From NCBI GenBank assembly GCA_030538415.1, contig JAUNTY010000015.1:1-53293 (forward strand): a stretch of DNA of 53,293 nucleotides, in the 5' to 3' direction. The notes under the pieces were generated by a model. The model ran no database searches, was not told where the DNA came from, and saw nothing but the letters and a program-made list of their open reading frames with translations. Position 1 is the stretch's first letter. Each line of letters starts with the position of its first letter. Below are positions 24,170 to 34,233 of this stretch, piece by piece. A program made the position numbers and the translations under genes. The stretch comes from Neisseria sp. (GTDB lineage: Bacteria; Pseudomonadota; Gammaproteobacteria; Burkholderiales; Neisseriaceae).

Positions 24170-27070
24170 ATGAAAACCGCTGAATTACGCCAAAAATTCC
24201 TCAAATTCTTTGAAAGCAAAGGCCACCAGATTGTGGCTTCTTCTTCGTTGGTGCCGCACGACGACCCCACCTTGCTGTTTACCAACGCGGGCATGAACCA
24301 ATTTAAAGACGTGTTTCTCGGCTTCGACAAACGCCCCTACAGCCGCGCCACCACAGCGCAAAAATGCGTGCGCGCGGGCGGCAAACACAACGATTTGGAA
24401 AATGTCGGCTACACCGCCCGCCACCACACTTTCTTTGAAATGATGGGTAATTTCAGCTTCGGCGATTATTTCAAACGCGATGCAATTCATTTTGCCTGGG
24501 AATTCCTCACCTCCCCCGACTGGCTCAACCTGCCGAAAGAAAAACTGCTCGCTACCGTGTATGCCGAAGACGACGAGGCCTACAACATCTGGCTCAACGA
24601 AATCGGTATGCCGTCTGAAAAAATCATCCGCATCGGCGACAACAAAGGCGCGAAATACGCCAGCGACAATTTCTGGCAAATGGGCGACACCGGCCCCTGC
24701 GGCCCCTGCTCGGAAATTTTCTACGACCACGGCGACCACATCTGGGGCGGCCCGCCGGGAAGCGCCGAAGAAGACGGCGACCGTTTTATCGAAATCTGGA
24801 ACTGCGTATTCATGCAGTTCAACCGCGACGAGAGCGGCACGATGAATCCGCTGCCCAAGCCCTCGGTCGATACAGGCATGGGCTTGGAGCGCATGGCGGC
24901 GGTGATGCAACACGTCAACAGCAATTACGAAATCGACTTGTTTGAAAACCTCTTGAAAGCCGCTGCCCGCGAAACCGGCGTTGAATTCAACCTCGAAACG
25001 CCGAGCCTGAAAGTCATCGCCGACCACATCCGCGCCTGCTCCTTCCTGATTGCCGACGGCGTGTTGCCGAGCAACGAAGGCCGCGGCTATGTGTTGCGCC
25101 GCATCATCCGCCGCGCCGTGCGCCACGGTTACAAACTCGGCCAGAAAAACGCCTTTTTCTACAAACTCGTGCCCGATTTGGCGGCCGAAATGGGCGCGGC
25201 TTATCCCGAATTGAAAGAGCAGCAAACCAAGATTATGGAAACGCTGCGCGGCGAAGAAAGCCGCTTCGGCCAAACGCTGGAAACCGGCCTCGAGCTGTTT
25301 GGCAAGGTGCTGGACGGCATGAAATTCATGAAACTCGAATCGCTGCTGCCTGCGGAAGGCGCAGGCAAAGCGTTGGCGCTGACCACTTCAGACGGCCTCA
25401 AATTCAGCGTAGCCTCCCGCCATGCCGCAGGCGTGAAACAAGTAGTGATTGCGCCGCAGGCAGAAGGCCGTCTGAACGAAACCCGCGTGTTTGATTTGGC
25501 TGATGTGTTGGCGGACGGCAAGCCCGAAATCAACGCAGAAGACCGAGCCATCAAAGCTGCGTTGGAGCAATACCTGCAAGCCAATATTGCCAACAGCAAG
25601 CTGATTATCCCCGGCGAACACGTGTTCAAACTCTACGACACCTACGGTTTCCCCTACGACCTCACCGCCGATATGGCACGCGAACTGGGCATCGAGCTGG
25701 ACGAAGACGGCTTCAACCGCGAAATGGAAGCCCAACGCGCCCGCGCCCGCGCCGCGCAAAGTTTCAAAGCCGATACCCAACTGGCGTATGAAGGCGGCGA
25801 CACCGAATTCAAAGGCTATACCGAGCGCCAAACCGCCGCCAAAATCCTCGCCCTCTATAAAGACAGCGAGCCGGTGAACGAATTGAACGAAGGCGAAACC
25901 GGCGCGGTGGTGCTCGACAACACCCCGTTCTACGCCGAAAGCGGCGGCCAGGTCGGCGACGTCGGCTTTATCAAAGCAGGTAGCAATCTGTTTGAAGTGC
26001 GCGACACCCAAAAAATCAAGGCAACCGTAAGCGGCCAATTCGGCGTATTGGTTTCAGGCCGTCTGAAAGTAGGCGATGCCGTATCCGCCGAAATCGACAA
26101 CGACATCCGCAACGCCAATATGCGCAACCACAGCGCCACCCACCTGATGCACCGCGCCCTGCGCGATGTGCTCGGCAGCCACGTCGAACAAAAAGGCTCG
26201 CTGGTGACCGCGCAACTGACCCGCTTCGACATTTCCCACCCGCAAGCCGTCAGCGCTGAAGAAATCGCCGAAGTCGAACGACGTGTGAACGCCGCCATCC
26301 TCGCCAACGTGCCGGTCGATGCCGACATCATGAGCATGGAAGACGCGCAAAAAGCCGGCGCAATGATGCTCTTTGGCGAAAAATACGGCGACGAAGTACG
26401 CGTATTGAAAATGGGCGACTTTTCCACCGAGCTTTGCGGCGGCACCCACGTTGCCCGCACCGGCGACATCGGCCTCTTCAAAATCATCTCCGAGGGCGGC
26501 ATCGCCGCAGGCATCCGCCGCCTCGAAGCCATCACCGGCCTGAATGCGTTGGCATGGGCGCAAGGCCAGGAGCGCCTGATTAAAGACATCATCGGCGAAG
26601 TGAAAGCGCAAACCGAAAAAGACGTGCTCGGCAAAATCCAGGCCAACGCCGCCCAAACCAAAGCGCTGGAAAAATCACTGCAAGCCGCCAAAGCCGAACT
26701 CGCCGTCCACGCAGGCGCGAAACTGCTGGATAACGCCGAAGACCTCGGCGCCGCCAAACTCGTGGTCGCCCAAATCGACGCCGAAGCAGGTGCATTGCGC
26801 GACATCGTTACCGACCTCACCGGCAAAGCCGACAACGCCGTGGTGTTGCTGGCGGCGTTGAACGACGGCAAAGTCTCCCTCTGCGCCGGCGTGTCCAAAC
26901 CGCTGACCGCCAAAGTGAAAGCCGGCGATTTGGTCAAATCCGTCGCCGAACAAATCGGTGGCAAAGGCGGCGGCCGCCCCGATTTGGCACAGGCGGGCGG
27001 TACGGACGTTGCCAAACTGCCCGAAGTGTTGGATGGGGTGAAAGATTGGGTGGGCGGTAAGCTGGCTTAA
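24170..27070 (+). CDS. alaS: Alanyl-tRNA synthetase with an extra internal segment
   Basis: A 966-residue cytoplasmic enzyme charging tRNA-Ala. Order: class II catalytic core ([33 protein letters not shown]), tRNA-recognition region, editing domain with HSATHLMH and CGGTHV zinc/hydrolysis motifs, and the C-terminal oligomerisation domain ending [10 protein letters not shown]. It is about 90 residues longer than the N. meningitidis enzyme as I remember it. The excess lies at about residues 384-479 between LFGKVLDG and [11 protein letters not shown] and holds two inverted DUS copies. The reading frame is intact and all motifs are present, so the enzyme should be active. The start at 24170 is set by homology. 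Confidence 0.95.
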   Translation: MKTAELRQKFLKFFESKGHQIVASSSLVPHDDPTLLFTNAGMNQFKDVFLGFDKRPYSRATTAQKCVRAGGKHNDLENVGYTARHHTFFEMMGNFSFGDYFKRDAIHFAWEFLTSPDWLNLPKEKLLATVYAEDDEAYNIWLNEIGMPSEKIIRIGDNKGAKYASDNFWQMGDTGPCGPCSEIFYDHGDHIWGGPPGSAEEDGDRFIEIWNCVFMQFNRDESGTMNPLPKPSVDTGMGLERMAAVMQHVNSNYEIDLFENLLKAAARETGVEFNLETPSLKVIADHIRACSFLIADGVLPSNEGRGYVLRRIIRRAVRHGYKLGQKNAFFYKLVPDLAAEMGAAYPELKEQQTKIMETLRGEESRFGQTLETGLELFGKVLDGMKFMKLESLLPAEGAGKALALTTSDGLKFSVASRHAAGVKQVVIAPQAEGRLNETRVFDLADVLADGKPEINAEDRAIKAALEQYLQANIANSKLIIPGEHVFKLYDTYGFPYDLTADMARELGIELDEDGFNREMEAQRARARAAQSFKADTQLAYEGGDTEFKGYTERQTAAKILALYKDSEPVNELNEGETGAVVLDNTPFYAESGGQVGDVGFIKAGSNLFEVRDTQKIKATVSGQFGVLVSGRLKVGDAVSAEIDNDIRNANMRNHSATHLMHRALRDVLGSHVEQKGSLVTAQLTRFDISHPQAVSAEEIAEVERRVNAAILANVPVDADIMSMEDAQKAGAMMLFGEKYGDEVRVLKMGDFSTELCGGTHVARTGDIGLFKIISEGGIAAGIRRLEAITGLNALAWAQGQERLIKDIIGEVKAQTEKDVLGKIQANAAQTKALEKSLQAAKAELAVHAGAKLLDNAEDLGAAKLVVAQIDAEAGALRDIVTDLTGKADNAVVLLAALNDGKVSLCAGVSKPLTAKVKAGDLVKSVAEQIGGKGGGRPDLAQAGGTDVAKLPEVLDGVKDWVGGKLA

Positions 27071-27085
27071 TCTGCTGCCGACAAG

Positions 27086-27123
27086 ATGCCGTCTGAAAAT
27101 GCAGTAAAGTTTTCAGACGGCAT
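27086..27123. terminator. AT-type DUS hairpin behind alaS
   Basis: ATGCCGTCTGAAAA and TTTTCAGACGGCAT with a 10-nt loop, 15 bp after the alaS stop. Confidence 0.75.
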
Positions 27124-27181
27124 TGTTATATAAACAGTTGAAACTGAAATAATAGTCGAAGATGTAGATAAATAATTGAAA

Positions 27182-28105
27182 ATGGATAAACAATTGGAAC
27201 AACAAACCAAAAGCCGAGCCGCTCATTTAAGCGAATGGGCTTATCTCGCCCTTGTTGCCGCCGTTTGGTGGGTTTTGTCGGAATGGAGCAATGCCACCGC
27301 AGCTTTTATGCTGATTGCGGTATTTGCCGGGGTGGTGCGGCTGTTTGAGCGTTTTCGTTTGAAGCGGGCAAATGCCAAACCTGCGGGCGGCTTTATCCGT
27401 TTTATGAGCGGATTTTTTCCGATTATGGCGGCGATTTTCCTGTTTCGTGCTTTTTTGATCGAGCAGTTTGTGATTCCTTCAAGCTCGATGCGGCCGGGTT
27501 TGACGGTGGGCGATGTGATTTTGGTGAATAAATTCGGTTACGGCATTCGCGAGCCGATCAGCAATCGGGTATTGATCTCTGTGGGCAAGGTGGAGCGGGG
27601 TGATGTGGCGGTGTTCCAGCATCCCGAAGACATCAAGATCAATTATATCAAACGTGTGATGGGGATTGGCGGTGATGTGGTCGAATATCGAAACAAGATA
27701 TTGCGGATTAATGGGGAAATTATCCCTGATCAGCCGCTGGGCATGAGAAGCTATCTTGAGAATACGCCGCAATACGGCATGATTAATATTGAAACGGAAG
27801 CCTTTCGGGAAACGATGGACAAGCGTGATTTTGAAATATGGCAGATGGCGGGGCAGCCGGCATTTTTTCCGCAGGCTGTGCGCACGGATTTTGCGTTTCG
27901 CGACCAATGCGAATATGCAGCAGACGGCTCGTGGTTTCGCTGTACCGTGCCGGAAGGCTATTATTTTATGATGGGCGATAACCGCGACAATAGTGAAGAC
28001 AGCCGCTATTGGGGTTTTGTCGGCGACAAACTGCTGGTAGGCAAGGCTTGGCTCGTGTTGCTGAATTTCAAAGATCTAGGCCGATCGCTTGGCGGGATTC
28101 GGTAA
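27182..28105 (+). CDS. lepB: Signal peptidase I
   Basis: A 307-residue membrane serine protease that removes signal peptides from exported proteins. Three hydrophobic segments (about 18-32, 38-53, 77-93) precede the periplasmic catalytic domain. Catalytic Ser102 lies in IPSSSMRPGL and the general base Lys157 in YIKRVMG. MGDNRDNSEDSRYWGFV and the later LVGKAWLVLL complete the S26 signature. The ATG at 27182 follows an in-frame TTG at 27176; neither has a good RBS. Upstream, AATAGTCGAAGATGTAG looks like a solo Correia-type end. The gene stands apart from lepA here. Confidence 0.93.
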   Translation: MDKQLEQQTKSRAAHLSEWAYLALVAAVWWVLSEWSNATAAFMLIAVFAGVVRLFERFRLKRANAKPAGGFIRFMSGFFPIMAAIFLFRAFLIEQFVIPSSSMRPGLTVGDVILVNKFGYGIREPISNRVLISVGKVERGDVAVFQHPEDIKINYIKRVMGIGGDVVEYRNKILRINGEIIPDQPLGMRSYLENTPQYGMINIETEAFRETMDKRDFEIWQMAGQPAFFPQAVRTDFAFRDQCEYAADGSWFRCTVPEGYYFMMGDNRDNSEDSRYWGFVGDKLLVGKAWLVLLNFKDLGRSLGGIR

Positions 28106-28134
28106 ACGGATTGCGGTGGTTTTTCTGCAAACCA

Positions 28135-28164
28135 ATGCCGTCTGAAAATGTTTTCAGGCGGCAT
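28135..28164. terminator. DUS-like hairpin behind lepB
   Basis: ATGCCGTCTGAAAA pairs with TTTTCAGGCGGCAT (one G:U-type mismatch to the DUS), 2-nt loop. Confidence 0.7.
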
Positions 28165-28261
28165 CTTCATTATATCTGTCGATGTTTCAAGCCAATAATC
28201 CGGAGGAATCTCGCCAACGGGAATCGGTTGGATTTTGTGCTGCATGGCGTAGTGGAACCGT

Positions 28262-28354
28262 GTAGCGTGGGCTCTGCCCACGAAACTGTGGGAACTGCCG
28301 CAAAAAGAGACAAATCGGGTGGTGCATTCGGTTCGTGGGCAGAACCCACGCTAC
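28262..28354. repeat. Inverted pair of palindromic GTAGCGTGGG repeats
   Basis: GTAGCGTGGGCTCTGCCCACG and, 50 bp on, CGTGGGCAGAACCCACGCTAC face each other, and each is itself nearly palindromic. The DNA between shows no gene. This is a small MITE- or REP-like unit of unknown family. Confidence 0.65.
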
Positions 28355-28377
28355 GTCGGGTGATGGTTGAATCTTCC

Positions 28378-28414
28378 AAGGCCGTCTGAAAAAGGTTTCA
28401 GACGGCCTTTTTTT
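28378..28414. terminator. DUS hairpin with T-run
   Basis: AAGGCCGTCTGAAA and TTTCAGACGGCCTT followed by a T-run: a good intrinsic terminator for rightward transcription before mlaC. Confidence 0.7.
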
Positions 28415-28529
28415 GCCGACATTTTGCAGTTTTTAATCGCAACTAACGTTGGGATATCGTTTAATAAACCGTGTTTAAACCAATCCGTTTGCCTGCATGG
28501 TGCAGGAGCTTATGCGAGAGGAGATGTGA

Positions 28530-29141
28530 ATGAATAAATTGATGGCTGCATTACTGGTAGCGCCGATAGCGGTTGTGGCTCCTGCGGCTATGGCTGCGCA
28601 AACCGCCCAGCATCCGGCGCAGGTTCAGTTCAAACAGAATATGGATACCGTGCTGGATGTGGCGCGCAACAAGCAGCTTACCGAGGCGCAGAAAATCCAG
28701 CGCATCGAGCGCTATGCCGACCAATATCTGGATTACCAGCGTATTTCCGCGCTGGCAGTGGGCTTGTCGTGGCGTCAGTTTAGCGCAAAACAGAAAACCG
28801 ATTTCATCGCGGCGTTTAAAGAGATGATGATCGGCATGTATTCGCATTCGGCGCTGATGGGTGCGGCAGATTCGCGGGTAACGATGCTGCCGAAAATCAT
28901 CGACAGCGGCAACAACCGGGTGGAAGTGTTTACCGAAATCCGCACTTCACGCGGCAACCGCTATGAAGTGGGCTACCGCCTTTACAAGGTGGGCAATGTT
29001 TATAAAATCTACGATATCCGCGTGGATGGCGCGAGCCTGGTAACGGTGTATCGCAATCAGTTTAACGAATTAATCCGCCAGCAGGGCATTGACGGCACCA
29101 TTGCCACGGTGCGCGCACGCGGCTTGAAACAGGTGGATTAA
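28530..29141 (+). CDS. MlaC/Ttg2D-family phospholipid-binding periplasmic protein
   Basis: A 203-residue secreted protein (signal peptide ending PAAMAAQ). It has the MlaC pattern: long helical first half, RISALAVGLSWRQFSAKQKTDFIAAFKEMM, then beta strands VEVFTEIRTSRGNRYEVGYRLYKV and YKIYDIRVDGASLVTVYRNQFNELI. MlaC shuttles phospholipids between outer-membrane MlaA and the inner-membrane MlaFEDB complex. No other mla gene is near, so it is either a relocated mlaC or a paralogue. A good RBS (GAGAGGAGATG) precedes it. A Correia-like repeat starts immediately after the stop codon. Confidence 0.85.
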   Translation: MNKLMAALLVAPIAVVAPAAMAAQTAQHPAQVQFKQNMDTVLDVARNKQLTEAQKIQRIERYADQYLDYQRISALAVGLSWRQFSAKQKTDFIAAFKEMMIGMYSHSALMGAADSRVTMLPKIIDSGNNRVEVFTEIRTSRGNRYEVGYRLYKVGNVYKIYDIRVDGASLVTVYRNQFNELIRQQGIDGTIATVRARGLKQVD

Positions 29142-29252
29142 TATAGTCGGAGAAATGAGATTCTGATACAAGGCGGGGCAATCCGCAGACAGTACAGACA
29201 GTACGACAAGGCGGGCCAACGCCGTAGCAGAAACTAAATTTCTTCGACTATA
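29142..29252. mobile_element. Correia-like repeat abutting mlaC stop
   Basis: 111 bp with ends TATAGTCGGAGAAATGAG and AAATTTCTTCGACTATA and a full core. The left TATA begins at the base after the TAA stop of the mlaC-like gene, so it lies in the transcript's 3' end. Confidence 0.85.
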
Positions 29253-29301
29253 AATAGAAACCAAGCTTAATATTGCTATTTTTATCATATAAATTAAGCA
29301 C

Positions 29302-29335
29302 TAATGCCGTCTGAAAAGTGATTCGGACGGCATTA
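29302..29335. terminator. AT-type DUS hairpin after mlaC/Correia repeat
   Basis: TAATGCCGTCTGAA and TTCGGACGGCATTA with a 6-nt loop, followed by TTTGTTTTG. Confidence 0.65.
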
Positions 29336-29649
29336 TTTGTTTTGACGAAAATCAAAATCTTATCAGGATTATTAAAATTTCATGTCAAAGCTGCTTGACC
29401 TTTCGGCTCAAACTAAATACGATTACATACACAAAATTTAAAAAATTTTAATTAATTTAAAAACAACTTGCTTTTGAGAAGCGCTTTTTTTCAGCCGTTT
29501 GTGACATCGGTGTCATTTTGATGCGGGCGGGAAAATTGCAGACATATCCGGGAAATGCCGACATCGGCGGCACCCGGAGGGGAGACCCGCTTCAGCGGGC
29601 ATCGGCTGACTGGATTCTTAACTATTCTCTTGATTTGGAGATGAACTTT
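29336..29649 (+). promoter_or_regulatory. AT-rich promoter region and structured leader of the porin gene
   Basis: The first ~150 bp are very AT-rich (AAAATTTAAAAAATTTTAATTAA), typical of a strong or H-NS/IHF-bound promoter. The following ~120 bp are GC-rich with small hairpins (GCCGACATCGGC at about 29557 and CCCGCTTCAGCGGG at about 29587) before the RBS. I could not assign it to a riboswitch class. Confidence 0.4.
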
Positions 29650-30747
29650 ATGCAAATTAAAAAAACCTTGCCTTTTGTGGTTGCCGCCTTGTTTTCAATG
29701 CCCGCCTGGGCAGAAAATACCGCTGCGGCGCTGGCCACCACCGACGATTATGTCAACGCCACCGTTGACCGCGCTTATGAAGAAAAAGGTTTCTTTGACG
29801 ACCGCTTCAAAGTAACGGGCACCATCCGCGCCCGCGTCGACAGCGGCGACATCAACAGCTCTTATGCAGGCGAGGCCGATCAGCCGCGCGATACCGCCAG
29901 TCACCTGAATGCCGATTTGTGGTTTTCGGCGCGCATCTACAACGACTGGCGCGCCATCATGCAGATTGAGCCGCAGATGAATCTGGAAACCGGCAAAATG
30001 AACGGCGACCACGACATTCCGATGAACAAGCTGTATGTGGAAGGCACGGTTTACGATAAAGTGAAAGCCCGCGTGGGTAAATACGGCGCGTTTTCGTCTT
30101 ATGGCCGCGTGTTGGACAACGAAGTGACCGGCGCCGAGCTTTTCTTTGACTACAAATATCCGACCAAAGTCGGTGTGGCGCGTGTGACCAAACATCTCAA
30201 CGACAATCCGTGGGGCGCGGAAGTGCGCCGCAAGCCGATGGCTTATGCGCAAACGGTGGTGCCGGTGGCGGATAATGTCAACCTGGCCGGTACGGTGGCT
30301 TATCTGAAAGACGTGAAACGCCCGGGCAATGCCGAAAAAGATGCCGTATTCGGCGAAATCGGTCTGGATGTGACATTCAACGACGATTGGCGCTGGATGG
30401 CTGCCTACAGCCGCTCCAGCATTGACAATGTGCGCGACAGCGCCGGCCGCAAAGCGTCTCCCGACGGCGTGTTTACCGAAGTGAAATACAAGCTGGCCGA
30501 CTGGAAAGTGCGCAACTCTTACGACGTGTTTTTCAACCTGCGCCGCGTCGGCTCAATGTCTGGCCTCTCTTCAGTCAACGACTACAGCAAAAACGTGCAG
30601 GGTGCGCAGCTGGGTGTAGATTTTGTGCCGTGGAAAAACCTGAAATTCCAAACCTCGTATCTGCATGGCAAACAGGTTAACGCCACCGTGGGCAACAAAC
30701 GCCAGGATGTCAACGTGTTCCGTGCGCAGTTGGAATATGCATTCTGA
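29650..30747 (+). CDS. Outer-membrane porin-like beta-barrel protein
   Basis: A 365-residue outer-membrane protein. A signal peptide (MQIKKTLPFVVAALFSMPAWA) is followed by alternating hydrophobic/polar strands, e.g. FKVTGTIRARV, AIMQIEPQMNLETG, KVKARVGKYGAFSSYGR and NLKFQTSYLHG. It ends with the aromatic C-terminal residue (YAF) recognised by the BAM machinery. Length suggests a 14-18-strand barrel. It does not look like PorA/PorB and I cannot name the family. The ATG at 29650 fits the GGAG upstream better than the in-frame ATG at 29641. Single gene ending in a strong DUS hairpin. Confidence 0.75.
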   Translation: MQIKKTLPFVVAALFSMPAWAENTAAALATTDDYVNATVDRAYEEKGFFDDRFKVTGTIRARVDSGDINSSYAGEADQPRDTASHLNADLWFSARIYNDWRAIMQIEPQMNLETGKMNGDHDIPMNKLYVEGTVYDKVKARVGKYGAFSSYGRVLDNEVTGAELFFDYKYPTKVGVARVTKHLNDNPWGAEVRRKPMAYAQTVVPVADNVNLAGTVAYLKDVKRPGNAEKDAVFGEIGLDVTFNDDWRWMAAYSRSSIDNVRDSAGRKASPDGVFTEVKYKLADWKVRNSYDVFFNLRRVGSMSGLSSVNDYSKNVQGAQLGVDFVPWKNLKFQTSYLHGKQVNATVGNKRQDVNVFRAQLEYAF

Positions 30748-30771
30748 GCGGACATGAACGCTTGATTTGAA

Positions 30772-30805
30772 CACAGGCCGTCTGAAAGATTTCAGACGGC
30801 CTGTG
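30772..30805. terminator. DUS hairpin terminator of the porin gene
   Basis: A 16-bp perfect stem, CACAGGCCGTCTGAAA against its inverse, with a 2-nt loop. Confidence 0.8.
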
Positions 30806-30849
30806 CTGGTTTGCATTATCCGCTTGAGTTTGATTGCGTTTTACAGATG

Positions 30850-31067
30850 GAGAACCTTTGCAAAATTCCCTTACCCGTCGCACCCGCGCAGGCGGGTACC
30901 CAGCCTGAAGCAAGGCTTCAGCTCAAACTTGCTGGCCCTGAAAATGCACAATTTAATGATTCATATGGGGCTTTTAGAATCATGAAAATAGGCAGACAAG
31001 CAAAGCTGCGCTTTGCCCTAGGCACCCGCCTGCGCGGGTGCGACGGTTATTTTTTTGCAAAGGTTTC
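30850..31067. mobile_element. GAGACC-ended element, GCGGGTGC module
   Basis: Ends GAGAACCTTTGCAAAATTCCC and TTTTTTTGCAAAGGTTTC around the standard module. Target duplication is not evident. Confidence 0.8.
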
Positions 31068-31111
31068 AGCCTTCCAGCTTTTCAGACGGCCTCTGAGCTT
31101 ATTTCGGACAG

Positions 31112-31188
31112 TATAGTCGGAGAAATGAGATTCTGACACAAGGCGGCGAGCCGTAGACAGTACAGATACGCTCATTTCTTCGACTATA
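31112..31188. mobile_element. Correia-like repeat, core half deleted
   Basis: Left end TATAGTCGGAGAAATGAG and right end CTCATTTCTTCGACTATA; only AAGGCGGCGAGCCGTAGACAGTACAG of the core region, in part, remains. Confidence 0.75.
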
Positions 31189-31232
31189 GTGCGCCTGCGC
31201 GGGTGCGACGGTTATCTTTTGCAAAAGCCTCA
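31189..31232. repeat. Solo right-end fragment of a GAGACC-type element
   Basis: GCGCCTGCGCGGGTGCGACGG followed by TTATCTTTTGCAAAAGCCTC equals the last ~43 bp of the GCGGGTGC module; the rest is gone, truncated at the Correia-like repeat. Confidence 0.65.
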
Positions 31233-31289
31233 GATTGTTTTGAATCGGCATGCAACAAGCCGTTCAGACGGCCTGTATCATCATGCCGC

Positions 31290-32794
<1,505 letters not shown>

Positions 32795-32863
32795 TTTTGT
32801 TTGCAGCAGAAGGTATTTGGCGTGACCGGGCTTATGCCAAACAAGTCATCGTTTAGACCACCT

Positions 32864-33079
32864 GAGACCTTTGCAAAATTCCCCTACCCGTCGCACCCGC
32901 GCAGGCGGGTGCCTGGTGCAAAGCGCAGCTTTGCTTGTTTGTCTATTCCTCTGATTCTAAGAATCCAATATGAATCATTGGGTTGTGAATTTTCAGAACT
33001 GGCAGGTTTGAGCTGAAGCGTTGCCTCCGACTGGGCACCCGCCTGCGCGGGTGCGACGGTTATTTTTTGCCAAGGTCTC
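32864..33079. mobile_element. GAGACC-ended element, GCGGGTGC module
   Basis: Ends GAGACCTTTGCAAAATTCCC and TTTTTTGCCAAGGTCTC; well-preserved module of 216 bp. Confidence 0.85.
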
Positions 33080-33278
33080 GGCCCTCAACTGCTTGTTTTT
33101 GAGTTGCGATACGCTCAAGGCGGTGTGGAGCGCGGCATGGGGGCGTTCATGTGCATGGTTTTCCTGCTGCTTTGAGCGGGAAAGCCGGTATTCGATGCGC
33201 AGGGCTACGCCGTCCTTACCTACTGTACCTGTGAAAGTTGCGGAGCTTGTTGTCGGCTGATGCGGCGGCGTGCCGTGA
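33080..33278. other. Unassigned spacer, possible decayed coding DNA
   Basis: On the minus strand an open stretch reads SATFTGTVGKDGVALRIEY and onward, with coding-like composition but no start, RBS or recognised family. It may be the remnant of a gene interrupted by the adjacent GAGACC element. Confidence 0.3.
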
Positions 33279-33917
33279 TCAGATTTTATCCGCCGTCGGA
33301 TATTGGCGGATGGGGATTTCAGCAATGCTGTGCAGCGGTTGGGCGCGAGTGAGGAGGTCGTACCACAGGCGCAGGCGGGCGGCGCGTTCGCGGGCGTGGA
33401 TTTTCCAGCCTGCCCGCACGCCGACAATGCGGGCGTCGTAGGCGCAGGCGTTGAGATGATAAGCCTGCGCCTGCATCAGCGCGCGTTGGTTGTGGAAGGG
33501 CTGCGAGATGATGCAGACGCTTTGCTGCGGGAAGGTTTGGTGGTAGCGGATGATGCTGTCGAGCGTGCGCAGCCCGGCCGGGTCTTGCCAGATTTTGTCG
33601 GCGGGAATGCCTGCCGCGACCAAGTCGGCCTGCATGCAGGCGGTTTCGCTGGGGATGTTGTCGAGGCCACTGCCGCTGACGACGAATTGCTTCACCTTGC
33701 CCGCCCGCCACAATTCGACGGCGGCATCGATGCGGTATTGGTAGTAGCGGTTGAGGCCGCCCGTATTGCCGATGTATTTGGCGGTGCCGAGGATGAGGCC
33801 GAAATCGCATTCGGGGGTGTGGGCGGCATCTTGGTGGCTTTTGCGGCGGGCTTTGAGCAAAACGTAAATATCGGCGGCAAACAGCGCGGCAAACAGGGCA
33901 AATAAAAAAGACAACAT
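33279..33917 (-). CDS. YdcF/SanA-like DUF218 membrane protein
   Basis: A 212-residue protein with an N-terminal membrane anchor (LSFLFALFAALFAADIYVLL) and a periplasmic or cytoplasmic DUF218 domain. Typical segments are FGLILGTAKYI, RIDAAVELWRAGKVKQFVVSGSG, ETACMQADLVAAGIPADKIWQD and CIISQPFHNQRALMQA. E. coli SanA of this family affects envelope permeability to vancomycin; its reaction is unknown. It starts 5 bp downstream of the arfA stop on the same strand and shares the DUS that ends arfA as its leader. Confidence 0.8.
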   Translation of the reverse strand: MLSFLFALFAALFAADIYVLLKARRKSHQDAAHTPECDFGLILGTAKYIGNTGGLNRYYQYRIDAAVELWRAGKVKQFVVSGSGLDNIPSETACMQADLVAAGIPADKIWQDPAGLRTLDSIIRYHQTFPQQSVCIISQPFHNQRALMQAQAYHLNACAYDARIVGVRAGWKIHARERAARLRLWYDLLTRAQPLHSIAEIPIRQYPTADKI

Positions 33918-33922
33918 GTTTT

Positions 33923-34135
33923 TCAGACGGCCTCGGGCAATAAAAAATCAGGTTTCTGCATGATACGCAAAAAACCTGATTCGGTGTGGCTTTGGCGGCC
34001 TTTTCGGCTGTAGGCGCCTTTGCCTTTTTTGTTTTTGTACACTTTGTGTTTGAAGAGGTTGGATTTGACCAAGGCTTTGAGGGCGTTGTCTTTTATCGTG
34101 CCTTTGTTGATTTCGACACGGCGTTGTTTTGTCAT
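33923..34135 (-). CDS. arfA: Alternative ribosome-rescue factor ArfA
   Basis: A 70-residue protein that releases ribosomes stalled on mRNAs without a stop codon by recruiting RF2. GTIKDNALKALVKSNLFKHKV and YKNKKGKGAYSRKGR match E. coli ArfA (GQIKDNAIEALL..., KNKKGKGSYMRKGK), and this conserved part ends at residue 47. From about residue 52 the frame runs through an intrinsic terminator (33941-33981), so most transcripts should end before the stop codon. This matches the known regulation of arfA, in which non-stop mRNA makes the product tmRNA-controlled. The stop codon TGA is part of a DUS (GAG GCC GTC TGA). RBS AAAGGA. Confidence 0.9.
   Translation of the reverse strand: MTKQRRVEINKGTIKDNALKALVKSNLFKHKVYKNKKGKGAYSRKGRQSHTESGFLRIMQKPDFLLPEAV
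33941..33981 (-). terminator. Intrinsic terminator inside the arfA reading frame
   Basis: On the minus strand AATCAGGTTT pairs with AAACCTGATT across a 16-nt loop with extra TGC/GCA pairing, followed directly by TTTTT. It lies within codons ~52-65 of arfA, before the stop codon, so terminated mRNA would lack a stop. Confidence 0.85.
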
Positions 34136-34170
34136 TGTGGTGTCCTTTATGGTTGATCGTGGTCTAAAGG

Positions 34171-34210
34171 TTTTCAGACGGCCTTTATTATAACAAAGGC
34201 CGTCTGAAAA
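34171..34210. terminator. DUS hairpin between ppsR and arfA
   Basis: TTTTCAGACGGCCTTT and AAAGGCCGTCTGAAAA with an 8-nt loop: terminator of the leftward ppsR gene. On the minus strand the loop reads GTTATAAT, a possible -10 box for arfA. Confidence 0.7.
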
Positions 34211-34233
34211 GTGCGTAAACATTTGTTTAAGCG

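Noticed and set aside
25930-27015. 361-codon minus-strand frame opposite alaS
   Set aside because: Shadow; Ser/Ala-rich translation without motifs.
29540-29650. Known riboswitch (for example a yybP-ykoY-type manganese element) in the porin leader
   Set aside because: Only short G-rich similarity; the conserved core is not present.
32993-33427. 144-codon minus-strand frame crossing the GAGACC element and the ydcF-like gene end
   Set aside because: It runs through a repeat and into the 3' end of a real gene; no start signal or family. Kept only as a possible remnant at 33080-33278.
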